Part shown: piece after piece, positions 7,547 to 16,294 of the stretch | Layout of the letters: each line of letters starts with the position of its first letter | Numbering within the stretch: position 1 is the first letter of the stretch | DNA from: Clostridiaceae bacterium | Lineage (GTDB): Bacteria > Bacillota > Clostridia > Oscillospirales > Acutalibacteraceae | Length of the DNA stretch: 64,000 nt | Assembly (NCBI GenBank): GCA_016288315.1 | Contig: JAEEYU010000007.1 | Location: 1 to 64,000, forward strand | Direction: 5' to 3' | Translations under genes and position numbers: made by a program | Notes under the pieces: model-generated | Told to the model about the DNA's origin: nothing | Seen by the model: only the letters and a program-made list of their open reading frames with translations | Databases searched by the model: none

Positions 7547-9596
7547 ATTCAACGCCTCTGTAATAAAGTCCTCTTGTAAATTCGCCTTCGGGCGGTTTTT
7601 CTTTCTTATATGCGTCAATTATTCTTTCGCACTCCCCGCGCGTCTCGTTGGTGAAATACAGCAGAATAAAATCGACATTGTGAATTTCACTCTGCCTGTC
7701 TGCGAGATATACAGGTCTTGAATTGAGAAGCTCCGAGCAGCCGTTTGAACAGATTACGGGGAAATCTATACCCATCCTGTCGGTTAAGTGCGATCTGCCC
7801 TTGCATGCCGCACAGTCGGTTGCGGTCTTCACAGGGCAGTTCCTCGTCAGCATAAGCGGAAGCGAGCCGTATGCAAGCACTCCCCTTTTGATTTTTCCGC
7901 CGAGAGCCGAAATCTGCCTGAGTGTAAGCTCCGGTGAAACAAGAGCGCCGAGCGCTCCGTATTCTTCAAGCATTGCGAGCGCCTGAGTGTTGAATATATT
8001 CATCCCGAAGCCCGCTTCAAAGGGCATCCCCGCGTCAAGAGCAAGCTTCATACCGTCAATCGTGCCTGCAACCGCCTTCTGAGCTCCGTTTGCCTGAGCT
8101 GCCTTCAGCATTTTGCGGAATTTTTCACTGTTGCCGAAGAACGCCCTCGGAATTTCAACACTTGCCGCGACTCCCGCCTCACGGCACTTTTCATACGTAT
8201 CTTTACCTGCGTCAACCGGAAGAACAACCTCGCTTATTCCGCCAAGGTCAGACGGCAGCTGTTCCTCTCTGAAGAGTCTTATCCGCATCTGTCTGCCGTC
8301 CGTTTTGTGAGCGGTGAAAGCGGCAGAGTATTTGCCGCAATTGTATGTTTCTTGTTTTGTAAAAGTGCGGTCAAGCTTTTCAAGGGCATCTCTTCTTAAA
8401 GCGTTGACCGCCGAAGCGGGAACGCTCAGGTTCTCACCGCACTCAATTTCAACATTTTCTGCGTAAAACTGCGTGCCTCCGCATTTTGAAACACGTTCTT
8501 TCAGTTCATCTGCTGTAACCGCTCTGTTGACCGCCGTCTGCGGCACTGTTTCGCTCTGCGAAAAAACTGTTCTTCCGCCCGCCTTCGCACTCAGCGAAAG
8601 CGGCTCATTTTCTATGCAGGTCAGTGCAAAGCCGACAGGTATAAGCGGTGTCTCTTTATCATAAAGATTTGCAAGTTTTTTAAGAACGGGAGCGGCACTC
8701 TGCACATCCTCCTTGCGCCTCGTGCCGAACATGTGACCGCCTCTCTGCCCTTTCAGATATCCGTCCGTAAAGCCGGAACGTGAAAAAACGCTCTGTAAAT
8801 CGCCGGCAAGCTCTGACGAATACTCTCCTTCAAGACTTTTTCTGCAAGCGGTAACCGCCGCCGCAACATATTCGGGACGCTTCATTCTGCCTTCGATTTT
8901 AAACGAAACAACTCCTGCATCGCTAAGCTCTGCAAGGTTTTCAATAACCGACACATCTTTAAGGCTGAGCGCATGCCCCTGTGCTCCGTTCACTCCGAAA
9001 GGCAGACGGCATGGCTGGGCGCAGAGCCCTCTGTTGCCGCTTCTGCCGCCGAGCACGGCGCTTAAAAGGCATTGCCCCGAAACGCACATGCAAAGCGCTC
9101 CGTGAACAAAGACCTCCAGTTCCGCCCCGGTCTGACGGCGTATCTCTTTTATCTCTTCAAGCGAGAGCTCCCTTGCCAGCACCACGCGTGAAAAGCCCGC
9201 CTCTTCAAGCAGCTTCACACCCTGTGCGCTCTGCACCGACATCTGCGTTGATGCGTGCAGCGGCATATCGGGAGCAATCTCTTTTATAATTCTGACAAGC
9301 CCCGGATCCTGCAAAAGAAGCGCGTCCGCAGGCAGACTGCAGGCGCGTTCGATTTCTTCAGATGCGGTTTTAAGTTCGGTGTCATTGACAAGCGTGTTTA
9401 AAGTCATATAAACCTTCACGCCGTGTGAATGGCAGTAATCCACCGCCGTTCTGAGTTCCTCGTTAGAGAAATTGGCGGCGTTGCGCCTTGCGTTGAATGC
9501 CTTTGACCCGAGATAAACCGCGTTCGCTCCGCAGCGCACGGCGGCATAAACGGAGTCAATACTCCCCGCAGGTGCAAGAATTTCGCTGTTGTTCAT
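7545..9596 (-). CDS. U32 family peptidase-like protein (RNA hydroxylation type)
   Basis: A 683-aa U32 protein. The N-terminal U32 domain (about 1-250) starts EILAPAGS and contains the family cysteines in CMCVSGQCLLS and NRGLCAQPCR, which would hold an iron-sulfur cluster. The remaining 400 residues are a long extension of the DUF3656 kind. Although named collagenase-like peptidases, studied members (TrhP/YrrO, RlhA) are needed for hydroxylation of tRNA U34 or 23S rRNA from prephenate-derived chemistry. RNA modification is therefore the more likely role here. It shares one base with zapA (TAATG), a pairing I recall as frequent in Clostridia. Confidence 0.85.
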   Translation of the reverse strand: MNNSEILAPAGSIDSVYAAVRCGANAVYLGSKAFNARRNAANFSNEELRTAVDYCHSHGVKVYMTLNTLVNDTELKTASEEIERACSLPADALLLQDPGLVRIIKEIAPDMPLHASTQMSVQSAQGVKLLEEAGFSRVVLARELSLEEIKEIRRQTGAELEVFVHGALCMCVSGQCLLSAVLGGRSGNRGLCAQPCRLPFGVNGAQGHALSLKDVSVIENLAELSDAGVVSFKIEGRMKRPEYVAAAVTACRKSLEGEYSSELAGDLQSVFSRSGFTDGYLKGQRGGHMFGTRRKEDVQSAAPVLKKLANLYDKETPLIPVGFALTCIENEPLSLSAKAGGRTVFSQSETVPQTAVNRAVTADELKERVSKCGGTQFYAENVEIECGENLSVPASAVNALRRDALEKLDRTFTKQETYNCGKYSAAFTAHKTDGRQMRIRLFREEQLPSDLGGISEVVLPVDAGKDTYEKCREAGVAASVEIPRAFFGNSEKFRKMLKAAQANGAQKAVAGTIDGMKLALDAGMPFEAGFGMNIFNTQALAMLEEYGALGALVSPELTLRQISALGGKIKRGVLAYGSLPLMLTRNCPVKTATDCAACKGRSHLTDRMGIDFPVICSNGCSELLNSRPVYLADRQSEIHNVDFILLYFTNETRGECERIIDAYKKEKPPEGEFTRGLYYRGVE

Positions 9597-9934
9597 TATC
9601 TGTTTGCAGCTCTCAGAGCGGAAAGCTCCTTGGCAAGTCTCTCTGCCTCGCGTTTGGCTATCTCGGCGTCTGTTCTTGCTCTTGCCGCGTCTTCAAGATA
9701 CCCCTGAATCTGCGAGCGGAGATTGTCCGCACTGCCCTCTCCCTTGTTTGCCTCATCGGCGTATTCAAGCGCTACCAGAATTGCCGCCTGGGTGACGGAT
9801 GCCCTGGGGTTTTTGCTCATTATGTCGCGGACTCTGCCGTCAATATCTTCGCCGAGCTTTGCAACATAATCAAGGTCGTCATCCGTTGAAATGATATATT
9901 CCGTTCCCGCTATCATAAGCCTGACTTTCTGCAT
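9596..9934 (-). CDS. zapA: Cell division protein ZapA
   Basis: A 112-aa ZapA-like protein, which binds FtsZ and promotes protofilament bundling at the division site. The N-terminal half has the family's strand pattern (KVRLMIAGTEYIISTDDD, with YVAKLGEDIDGRV), and the C-terminal half (about 70-110) is a heptad-rich coiled coil for dimerisation. The track starts at GTG 9943, but the ATG at 9934 has a GGGGTG ribosome site six bases upstream. A TATAAT box (9968-9973 on the minus strand) lies in the leader, with a poor -35. It is followed directly by the U32 gene. Confidence 0.85.
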   Translation of the reverse strand: MQKVRLMIAGTEYIISTDDDLDYVAKLGEDIDGRVRDIMSKNPRASVTQAAILVALEYADEANKGEGSADNLRSQIQGYLEDAARARTDAEIAKREAERLAKELSALRAANR

Positions 9935-10046
9935 TTGTTTCACCCCGAAAAATTTTGATACGGATGTATTATACTATATTTACGCGCAGGAATAAAGAGA
10001 TTTTTTAAAAAATTTTTAAACTTGTGCTTTTTGCGTTTTTCCTCTG

Positions 10047-10075
10047 TTGCACAAAACAACATATTGTGGTATATT
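10047..10075 (+). promoter_or_regulatory. Promoter of the lipoprotein/nitroreductase pair
   Basis: TTGCAC (10047-10052) and TATATT (10070-10075) are spaced by 17 bases. A GGAGGTG ribosome site and a TTG start follow. Confidence 0.6.
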
Positions 10076-10112
10076 AATTTGGTAACATCATAAACGAAGG
10101 AGGTGCGGCGGC

Positions 10113-11081
10113 TTGATTAAAAAGATAACGGCTCTTTTACTGGCTTTTTCACTTTGCCTTGCCCTGTCATCCTGCTCCCTTTTTCAGGCGGATGAGGCGG
10201 TGATTTCCGTCTCCGGCGCGGATATTGACAAAGAGATTTTCGCCTATTATCTTGACAAGGTCAAAGCCAGACCCTCAGACTACGGTCTTGATGAAAAAGC
10301 CGACGCCTCCGATTACGCCGACAAGGCGGTTGAACTCTGCACAAGGTATGTCACCGTAAACACAATGTTCGCAAAATACAATCTCAAGCTTACAAACTCG
10401 CAAAAATTCAGCATTGCCGACAACGTCAGCAACAAGTGGACCTGCTACAGCAACCACTACAAAAAAATCGGCGTCTCCCGTGCGACAATCTCAAAAATCG
10501 TTACAAATGAAACCTATGAGAACACAATTTTCACCACCCTCTTTGACAATTCCGATGAGGAAGCAGAAAAAAAGGTCCGCAAATATTTTGCTGAGAATTA
10601 CATAATTTTCCGCGCCGTCTGCGGCTACTTTGTCACAACAGATGCGGCAGGCAGCGCCATTGAAATGAGTGATGCGGAGAAAGACAAGGTCGAAGCAAAA
10701 TTCAGATCCCTCGCCGAAAAAATTGTTGATATATCGGGGCTTGAAACCGCCGCAAACGAGCTCAGCTACACGGCATCCTCCGCAATTCTTCTCAAAAAAA
10801 CCCAGTGCGAGGGCTACCCGGACGGCTTTTTTGAGGATGTCAACTCCCTGCAGAACGACTCCGCCTCCGTGCTGAGATACGACGACTGCATTTTTATCAT
10901 CTGGAAATATAATCCCGATGACAGAGAAGAGGAATACGCCTCCTGCCGCTCACAGTGCGTCAAGGATATGTATTCCGCCTTCGGCGAAGCGTCCTTCCGC
11001 TCAATAGAGGAGACTTTTCAGGTTACCCGCAGCGAAGCAATGATTAACTCGTTTATCAAAAATATTGAAATATACGGCTGA
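10113..11081 (+). CDS. Lipoprotein, distant SurA/PpiC N-domain-like
   Basis: A 322-aa surface lipoprotein. A signal peptide ends in LALSSC with Cys21 as the lipidated residue. The rest is Lys/Glu-rich and helical, with repeated segments (IDKEIFAYYLDKVK, AVELCTRYVTVNTMFAKYN) reminiscent of the chaperone domain of extracytoplasmic foldases. I see no rotamase (parvulin) domain. It starts at TTG, chosen because GGAGGTG lies seven bases upstream and the signal peptide begins there. The nitroreductase start lies 10 bases after its stop. A second, larger protein of this general type is at 36557-38212. Function is unproven. Confidence 0.65.
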   Translation: MIKKITALLLAFSLCLALSSCSLFQADEAVISVSGADIDKEIFAYYLDKVKARPSDYGLDEKADASDYADKAVELCTRYVTVNTMFAKYNLKLTNSQKFSIADNVSNKWTCYSNHYKKIGVSRATISKIVTNETYENTIFTTLFDNSDEEAEKKVRKYFAENYIIFRAVCGYFVTTDAAGSAIEMSDAEKDKVEAKFRSLAEKIVDISGLETAANELSYTASSAILLKKTQCEGYPDGFFEDVNSLQNDSASVLRYDDCIFIIWKYNPDDREEEYASCRSQCVKDMYSAFGEASFRSIEETFQVTRSEAMINSFIKNIEIYG

Positions 11082-11091
11082 GGTGCAAAAA

Positions 11092-11643
11092 ATGAGAGAA
11101 ATTATCGACAACCCCGTTATTTCCGAAATACTCAACAGACAGACAATCAGAACCTTCACTCCGGAGCAGATTTCGCAAAAGGAGCTCGACACCCTCATCG
11201 CCTGCGCAATCAAGGCGCCAAGCGGCAGAAACTCGCAGCCCTGCAACGTCAGATTCGTGCAAAACGCAGAAATGCTCAAAGAAATGAATATCGATTTCAA
11301 AGATAAAATCGGCTGGGATACCCCGGCTTACACAAGATGGGACACCGACCCGTTCTACCACGACGCCCCCACCTTCGCCGTCATCTTTGCCGAAAACGAG
11401 AGCTATATGGATGCCGGTCTTATGACTGAGAATATCTGCATAGCCGCAAAAGCAATAGGGCTCGGCACCTGCATTGTCGCCAGCGTCGCCCCTCTTTTCG
11501 AGGGCGAAACAGGCGCAAAGTGGAAAGAGAAACTCGGCGTTCCCGAACAGTGGCATTTTCTCATCGGCATCTGCATCGGCCGCCCCGATGAGAAGCCCGA
11601 ATTCAAGCCCCGTGACGAGAGCAAATTTGTTGTTATTAAATAA
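11092..11643 (+). CDS. Nitroreductase family FMN oxidoreductase
   Basis: A 183-aa flavoprotein of the nitroreductase fold. RQTIRTFTPEQI near the N-terminus and APSGRNSQPC at about residues 40-50 are the FMN-phosphate contacts, and IGLGTCIVAS with GICIGRPDEKP are the C-terminal family motifs. Such enzymes use NAD(P)H to reduce quinones, nitro compounds or flavins; the substrate is unknown. The track begins at 11065 inside the upstream lipoprotein gene. ATG 11092 has GAGGTG five bases before it and is preferred. It is co-transcribed with the lipoprotein. Confidence 0.85.
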   Translation: MREIIDNPVISEILNRQTIRTFTPEQISQKELDTLIACAIKAPSGRNSQPCNVRFVQNAEMLKEMNIDFKDKIGWDTPAYTRWDTDPFYHDAPTFAVIFAENESYMDAGLMTENICIAAKAIGLGTCIVASVAPLFEGETGAKWKEKLGVPEQWHFLIGICIGRPDEKPEFKPRDESKFVVIK

Positions 11644-11668
11644 TTTTTAAAAATATCTCATTTTTCAC

Positions 11669-11697
11669 TTGACGAGTTGAAAGATTTATGATATATT
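11669..11697 (+). promoter_or_regulatory. tRNA operon promoter
   Basis: TTGACG (11669-11674) and TATATT (11692-11697) are spaced by 17 bases, with the first tRNA starting 26 bases downstream. Confidence 0.75.
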
Positions 11698-11723
11698 AAT
11701 CGAGCGTTCAGAGCAACGCTTAC

Positions 11724-11799
11724 GCTGGTGTAGCTCAGTTGGTAGAGCAGCTGATTTGTAATCAGCAGGTCGGGGGTTCGAGTCCGTCCACCAGCTCCA
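11724..11799 (+). tRNA. tRNA-Thr (TGT anticodon)
   Basis: A complete cloverleaf. The acceptor GCTGGTG pairs with CACCAGC, the D arm is AGCTCAGTTGGTAGAGC, the anticodon loop is TTTGTAA with anticodon TGT, and the T loop is TTCGAGT. The CCA end is encoded. Confidence 0.96.
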
Positions 11800-11808
11800 A
11801 CTTAATAT

Positions 11809-11893
11809 GGGAGAGTTCCCGAGCGGCCAAAGGGGGCAGACTGTAAATCTGTTGCTGATAGCTTCGGTGGTTCGAATCCACCCTCTCCCACCA
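11809..11893 (+). tRNA. tRNA-Tyr (GTA anticodon)
   Basis: A class II tRNA with long variable arm. The acceptor GGGAGAG pairs with CTCTCCC, the anticodon loop holds GTA (GACTGTAAATC), the variable arm is TTGCTGATAGCTTCGG and the T loop is TTCGAAT. CCA is encoded. It lies nine bases after tRNA-Thr in one transcript. Confidence 0.96.
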
Positions 11894-11894
11894 G

Positions 11895-11926
11895 AAAAGA
11901 GCACTTGTATCAACAAGTGCTCTTTT
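11895..11926 (+). terminator. Terminator of the tRNA operon
   Basis: AAAAGAGCACTTG and CAAGTGCTCTTTT form a perfect 13-bp stem with loop TATCAA. The right arm ends in TTTT. Confidence 0.85.
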
Positions 11927-11932
11927 CAGTGA

Positions 11933-12092
11933 AGTCGCCCCTTGCGGGCTGATGAAGACAATTCGCTAATGAAGAAATGAAGGCGCTCACGGAGTTCGCA
12001 GATGACGAAAGGCGACTTTGCTTCATTTGCGCCGAAGGCGCATGTTTCTATACAACCCCTCATCTCCTCATAAACCCTGCCGAACAGCAATA
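11933..12092. repeat. Probable interspersed repeat or decayed element
   Basis: This stretch between the tRNA terminator and the next terminator has no convincing gene. AAGTCGCCCCTT near 11934 is the inverted partner of AAGGCGACTT near 12016, giving a large stem-loop, with GCGCCGAAGGCGC as a smaller hairpin beyond. The 78-codon minus-strand ORF over it (11926-12162) runs through both flanking terminators and lacks a clear ribosome site, so I read it as a by-product. The look is that of an interspersed intergenic element, but no second copy lies in this window. Confidence 0.35.
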
Positions 12093-12093
12093 C

Positions 12094-12130
12094 TCCCGCC
12101 CGTCTGACAGCTGGGCGGGACTTCTTTTTT
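12094..12130 (+). terminator. Terminator-like hairpin
   Basis: TCCCGCC and GGCGGGA form a stem around CGTCTGACAGCTG, followed by CTTCTTTTTT. It sits upstream of the thioesterase gene and would insulate it from the tRNA transcript. Confidence 0.7.
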
Positions 12131-12236
12131 CCTGTCACCCGGTAAAAAACATCCCGTAACACAAAACCCCTTTATTTTTTTTAAAATTTAGAGTATAATT
12201 AACAAGTATACTTTAAAAAACGACGGAGGTATCTTT

Positions 12237-12626
12237 ATGACTCTTGAAGAAACCCGCGAGTTTTTCTCAGCGGACCGCTTTGCCACCTTCAAAACTGGCA
12301 TAACCATCGATGAAACCGGCAGAGATTACGCAAAATGCTCTTTCACTGCAACCGAAGACGATGTTGCCGCTCACGGTGCGGTTATGGGCGGCGCGATTTT
12401 CACCCTTGCGGATTTTACCTTCGCTGTTTCAACAAACACAAAGGAACAGCTCACAGTCACAACATCAAGCACAATCAATTTTATAAGCATGCCAAAAGAT
12501 AAAAAGCTCATCGGTGAGAGCAGATGCCTCAAAAACGGCAAAAAGGCGTGCTTCTTTGAAATAACAATCGTTGACGGCGCAGGCAATCTTGTTGCCACGG
12601 CGCTTTTCAACGGAATACATCTGTAA
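12237..12626 (+). CDS. PaaI-type hotdog thioesterase
   Basis: A 129-aa hotdog-fold protein of the PaaI/YbgC-like group, which hydrolyses acyl- or aryl-CoA thioesters. The motif HGAVMGGAIFTLADFTFAV (about residues 43-61) matches the family signature HGGxxxxLAD, with Asp as the probable catalytic residue. The leader contains TATAAT and a GGAGGT ribosome site. It lies 15 bases before iorA in the same direction, with paaK two genes on. Arylacetyl-CoA is therefore the inferred substrate, and this fits known PaaI activity on phenylacetyl-CoA compounds. Confidence 0.8.
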   Translation: MTLEETREFFSADRFATFKTGITIDETGRDYAKCSFTATEDDVAAHGAVMGGAIFTLADFTFAVSTNTKEQLTVTTSSTINFISMPKDKKLIGESRCLKNGKKACFFEITIVDGAGNLVATALFNGIHL

Positions 12627-12641
12627 TTCCGAGGTGAAAAG

Positions 12642-14438
12642 ATGAAGGAATATGTAATGGGCAACGGTGCAATAGCTTTGGGTGCCCTGGCGGCGGGAGT
12701 CAATCTTGTTGCGGGTTACCCCGGCACGCCGTCCTCCGAAATAATTGAAACAGTTTCAAAATATCCGCACGAGGGTGTGCACCTTGAGTGGTCTGTCAAT
12801 GAGAAGGCGGCTCTCGAGGTTGCCGTCGCCGCCGCCTACAGCGGAGCGCGCGCCCTTGTTACAATGAAGCAGATGGGTCTCAACGTCGCGTCCGACCCGC
12901 TGATGAGCGTCGCCTATGTAGGCGTCAAAGGCGGGCTTGTCCTCGTCAGCGCCGACGACCCCGGCCCCATCTCCTCCCAGACGGAGCAGGACACCAGACG
13001 CTACGCCGATTTCTGTCGCATCCCCGTCTTTGACCCCTCCTCACCCGAGGAGGCATACACAATGATAGGCGATGCCTTCGAATACTCCGAAAAATACGGC
13101 ACTCCCGTTCTTTTCAGACCAACCACAAGGGTCTGCCACGCCTACGCTTCAATCGATATTCCCGACAAAACCTCGCCCAAGGAATATGACGGCTTTATAA
13201 AAGATTCGGGCAGATGGGTAATTTTCCCCCGTCTCTCATATTTAAATCACGGCAGAATCGAAGAGCGCAATGTTGAAATCGGCAAAGATTTCTCGGCTTA
13301 TTCCTTCAACACCGTGCAGAACCCGGAAGCCGAAAAAGCGGTTGTAACCTCGGGCATCAGCTACGCCTATGTCAGGGAGTGCCTCAAAAACCGCAGCGAT
13401 GTCCGGCTCATCCGCATTGCCACCGCCTTCCCGTTCCCCGAAGATTTTGTTCTCGGCGCCCTCGACGGAGTCAGCGAAGTGCTCTGCATCGAGGAGCTCA
13501 GCCCATATATTGAAGAGCAGATTTTAAAAACCGCAGGCATGCATCACCTTGATTTAACCGTTCACGGCAAGCTTGACGGCAGTGTTCCCCACAACGGAGA
13601 AAACAGCGTCGAGCTCTCTGCAAAGATCCTTTCCGGTTTTCCCGGTGTGCAGACGGCTAACGGTCAGGTTGACCTCTCCGGTTCTCCCGCACTTCCCGTG
13701 CGCCCTCCCGTACTCTGTGCCGGCTGCCCGCACAGGGCGTCCTTCTACGCCGTCAAGCAGGCGATGAAAGGTCAGAAGGCGTTTTTCTGCGGCGATATCG
13801 GCTGCTACACTCTCGGCAACGCCATGCCCCTCGACATGGTTGACACCTGCCTGTGCATGGGCGCAGGCATCACTATGGCTCAGGGTATGAATTACACTAA
13901 CGACGGCGTCTGCTTCGCCTTCACCGGCGACTCCACGTTTTTTGCTTCCGGTATGACGGGCGTTGTCAATGCGGTTTACAATGAGGCGGATATCATCCTG
14001 TGCGTGCTTGACAATTCCACAACCGCAATGACAGGTCATCAGCCGCACCCGGGCACGGGCCGCAATATGATGGGCAACTTTGTCGAAAAGGTGGATATAG
14101 CAAAGGTTCTCGAGGGTATGGGTGTCAGAAAGATTGTCACCGTAAATCCGCTCGACCTTGAAAAAAGCATAAAAGCCGTCAGGGAATGCGCCGCCGAAAA
14201 AGGCGTTAAGGCAATTATTTTCAAATCCCCCTGCATAGCGATTACAAAGCCCTCGGGCAGATGCTCGGTTGATTCCGGAAAATGCATAAACTGCAAAAAA
14301 TGCATCCGCGAAATCGGATGCCCCGCCCTTGTCACTGCAGACGGAAAGGTAACCATTGACCGCAACCTCTGCACGGGCTGTTCGCTCTGCTCGCAAATCT
14401 GCCCCGTCGGCGCAATCGGAGGTGAAGAGCATGAATAA
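12642..14438 (+). CDS. iorA: Indolepyruvate:ferredoxin oxidoreductase, alpha subunit
   Basis: A 598-aa thiamine-diphosphate enzyme subunit that oxidatively decarboxylates aryl pyruvates (from Trp, Phe, Tyr) to aryl-acetyl-CoA, reducing ferredoxin. The N-terminal pyrimidine-binding domain starts GNGAIALGALAAGVNLVAGYPGTPSSE. The pyrophosphate-binding domain has GDIGCYTLG and GDSTFFASG. The C-terminus carries two [4Fe-4S] motifs, CINCKKCIREIGC and CTGCSLCSQIC. Full length for the family. GAGGTG precedes the ATG. It overlaps iorB by eight bases. The presence of paaK downstream suggests recovery of ATP from aryl-CoA or, in reverse, reductive synthesis of aromatic amino acids from aryl acids. Confidence 0.95.
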   Translation: MKEYVMGNGAIALGALAAGVNLVAGYPGTPSSEIIETVSKYPHEGVHLEWSVNEKAALEVAVAAAYSGARALVTMKQMGLNVASDPLMSVAYVGVKGGLVLVSADDPGPISSQTEQDTRRYADFCRIPVFDPSSPEEAYTMIGDAFEYSEKYGTPVLFRPTTRVCHAYASIDIPDKTSPKEYDGFIKDSGRWVIFPRLSYLNHGRIEERNVEIGKDFSAYSFNTVQNPEAEKAVVTSGISYAYVRECLKNRSDVRLIRIATAFPFPEDFVLGALDGVSEVLCIEELSPYIEEQILKTAGMHHLDLTVHGKLDGSVPHNGENSVELSAKILSGFPGVQTANGQVDLSGSPALPVRPPVLCAGCPHRASFYAVKQAMKGQKAFFCGDIGCYTLGNAMPLDMVDTCLCMGAGITMAQGMNYTNDGVCFAFTGDSTFFASGMTGVVNAVYNEADIILCVLDNSTTAMTGHQPHPGTGRNMMGNFVEKVDIAKVLEGMGVRKIVTVNPLDLEKSIKAVRECAAEKGVKAIIFKSPCIAITKPSGRCSVDSGKCINCKKCIREIGCPALVTADGKVTIDRNLCTGCSLCSQICPVGAIGGEEHE

Positions 14439-15024
14439 AGATATTCTCATCTGCGGTGTAGGCGGTCAGGGCACCGTTCTTGCGTCAAAGATTATCGCCG
14501 CCTCCGCAATGCAGGAGGGCAGCGTTGTTCACTCCGCCGAAACAATAGGTATGGCTCAGCGCGGCGGTCCCGTCACCAGCCACGTCAGAGTGGGCGAAAA
14601 CGCCTTTTCTCCGCTGATTCCGTCAGGCAGTGCGGATATCATCCTCGCATTTGAGCCCGGTGAAGCGGTGCGCAACCTTAAATATCTCAAAAAAGACGGC
14701 ATTGCAATCGTCAACACCTGTGCGGTCAAGCCCGTCACCGAGTCGCTTAACCCCTCCGGCTATGAAGGAACGGCGCAGGTTGAATACCTCAGAAGCAGGT
14801 GCTCCTGCATTTTTGTAAGCTCCGATGAGGTTTGCAAGCCATTCGGCTCGTCAAAGTTTTTCAATATTATCATCCTCGGAGTCGCAGCGGGCTCGGGACG
14901 TCTCGGCATAAGCAAAGAGACTGTCCTCGCTCAGATTGAAAAACGCGTTCCTCAAAAATTCATACAGACAAACAAAAACGCCTTTCTCGCAGGTTTTGAA
15001 ATCGGCGAATCGGCTGTGAAATAA
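14431..15024 (+). CDS. iorB: Indolepyruvate:ferredoxin oxidoreductase, beta subunit
   Basis: A 197-aa gamma-type subunit of the 2-oxoacid:ferredoxin oxidoreductase family. It opens with the family motif ILICGVGGQGTVLASKIIA, then GMAQRGGPVTSHVR. It partners IorA to form the active enzyme. The track start (14356) lies inside iorA; the ATG at 14431 has GAGGTG seven bases upstream and overlaps the iorA stop, indicating translational coupling. The paaK start follows after 12 bases. Confidence 0.94.
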   Translation: MNKDILICGVGGQGTVLASKIIAASAMQEGSVVHSAETIGMAQRGGPVTSHVRVGENAFSPLIPSGSADIILAFEPGEAVRNLKYLKKDGIAIVNTCAVKPVTESLNPSGYEGTAQVEYLRSRCSCIFVSSDEVCKPFGSSKFFNIIILGVAAGSGRLGISKETVLAQIEKRVPQKFIQTNKNAFLAGFEIGESAVK

Positions 15025-15036
15025 AGGAGAACTCTT

Positions 15037-16278
15037 ATGAAAATCAGCGAAAAACAGCTGTCCCTGGTTGACAAACAGATAAAGCGTATTATCGCAAGCG
15101 GCAACTATTACAGCGAGATTTATAAAAAAGCGGGCATAACCGGCGTTTCAACTCCCGAAGATTTTGAGAAAATCCCGTTCACCGACAAAGCGGATCTCCG
15201 CAATGCCTACCCCCTCGGCATTCAGGCGGTTCCCAACAGGGATGTCGTGCGCATCCACTCCTCTTCGGGCACAACCGGCAAGCCCGTAATTATTCCCTAC
15301 ACCCGAAAGGATGTTGACGACTGGGCGGAGATGTTTGCAAGATGCTACGAAATTGCAGGCATAACCCCGGAAGACCGAATCCAGATTACTCCCGGCTACG
15401 GTCTGTGGACTGCGGGCATCGGCTTTCAGGCGGGCTGCGAAAAGCTGGGCGCAATGGCTGTTCCGATGGGTCCCGGCAACACAGAGAAGCAGCTTCAGAT
15501 GATGATTGACCTTGAAACAACCGTCATCTGCGCCACATCGTCATACGCCCTGCTTCTTGCGGAGGAAATAAACAAACGCGGTTTAAGAGATAAAATCAAG
15601 CTCAGAAAGGGCATTATCGGCTCCGAGCGCTGGAGCGACGCAAAACGCAATTATATTGCCAGAGAGCTCGGCATTGAATTATATGACATCTACGGTCTTA
15701 CCGAAATCTACGGCCCCGGAATAGGCATAAACTGCCCCGACCAGACGGGTATGCATATTTTTGACGACTACCTTTACACCGAGATTATCAACCCCGAAAC
15801 GGGCGAGGTTCTTCCCGACGGCGAAGAGGGCGAAATAGTCATCACAACCCTTGTCAAAGAGGGCGCGCCCCTCATCCGCTTCCGCACACACGACCTGTCA
15901 AGAATCATCCCCGGCAGCTGCACCTGCGGCAGAACCTACCCCCGCCTTGACACAATCAAAGGCAGAAGCGACGATATGTTCAAAGTTCACGGCGTCAATA
16001 TGTTCCCGAGCCAGGTTGAAGAGATTCTCGGTCAGGTTGACGGCGTCTCAAGCGAGTATAAAATCGACATTGCCCACGATGAAAACAAAAACAGAGATAT
16101 CATTATGATTACTGCTGAAGCGGACGGCAGAGTCGATTTTGAAAAGACTGCCGAAAACATCAAAAACCTCTTTAAATCAAAGCTCAACATCACCCCGAGC
16201 GTCGCCATCGTCTCGCTCAACACCCTTCCCCGCTCCGAGAAAAAAACGCAAAGAGTCTTCGACCACAGAGGAGACTGA
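15037..16278 (+). CDS. paaK: Phenylacetate-CoA ligase family enzyme
   Basis: A 413-aa AMP-forming ligase that joins aryl acetates to CoA. The ATP-binding loop SSSGTTGKP is at residues 75-83, DIYGLTEIYGPG is the adenylate motif, and VHGVNMFPSQVEEIL begins the C-terminal lid. Slightly shorter than the aerobic PaaK (about 437 aa), typical for anaerobes. It is the last gene of the thioesterase-iorAB-paaK operon and is followed by a strong terminator. With IOR it could interconvert aryl acetates and aryl pyruvates; direction in vivo cannot be told from sequence. Confidence 0.9.
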   Translation: MKISEKQLSLVDKQIKRIIASGNYYSEIYKKAGITGVSTPEDFEKIPFTDKADLRNAYPLGIQAVPNRDVVRIHSSSGTTGKPVIIPYTRKDVDDWAEMFARCYEIAGITPEDRIQITPGYGLWTAGIGFQAGCEKLGAMAVPMGPGNTEKQLQMMIDLETTVICATSSYALLLAEEINKRGLRDKIKLRKGIIGSERWSDAKRNYIARELGIELYDIYGLTEIYGPGIGINCPDQTGMHIFDDYLYTEIINPETGEVLPDGEEGEIVITTLVKEGAPLIRFRTHDLSRIIPGSCTCGRTYPRLDTIKGRSDDMFKVHGVNMFPSQVEEILGQVDGVSSEYKIDIAHDENKNRDIIMITAEADGRVDFEKTAENIKNLFKSKLNITPSVAIVSLNTLPRSEKKTQRVFDHRGD

Positions 16279-16294
16279 GAATATCATTTTTAAA

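Noticed and set aside
11926-12162. A 78-aa minus-strand gene next to the tRNAs
   Set aside because: It spans the arms of two terminators and lacks a convincing ribosome site, so it is treated as a by-product of a folded repeat.
13554-14450. A 298-codon minus-strand ORF opposite iorA
   Set aside because: It mirrors a well-supported iorA gene, has no ribosome site and its product is low in complexity. The same applies to long shadows at 5029-5772 (-), 18317-19048 (-), 41563-42294 (+) and 54613-55233 (+).
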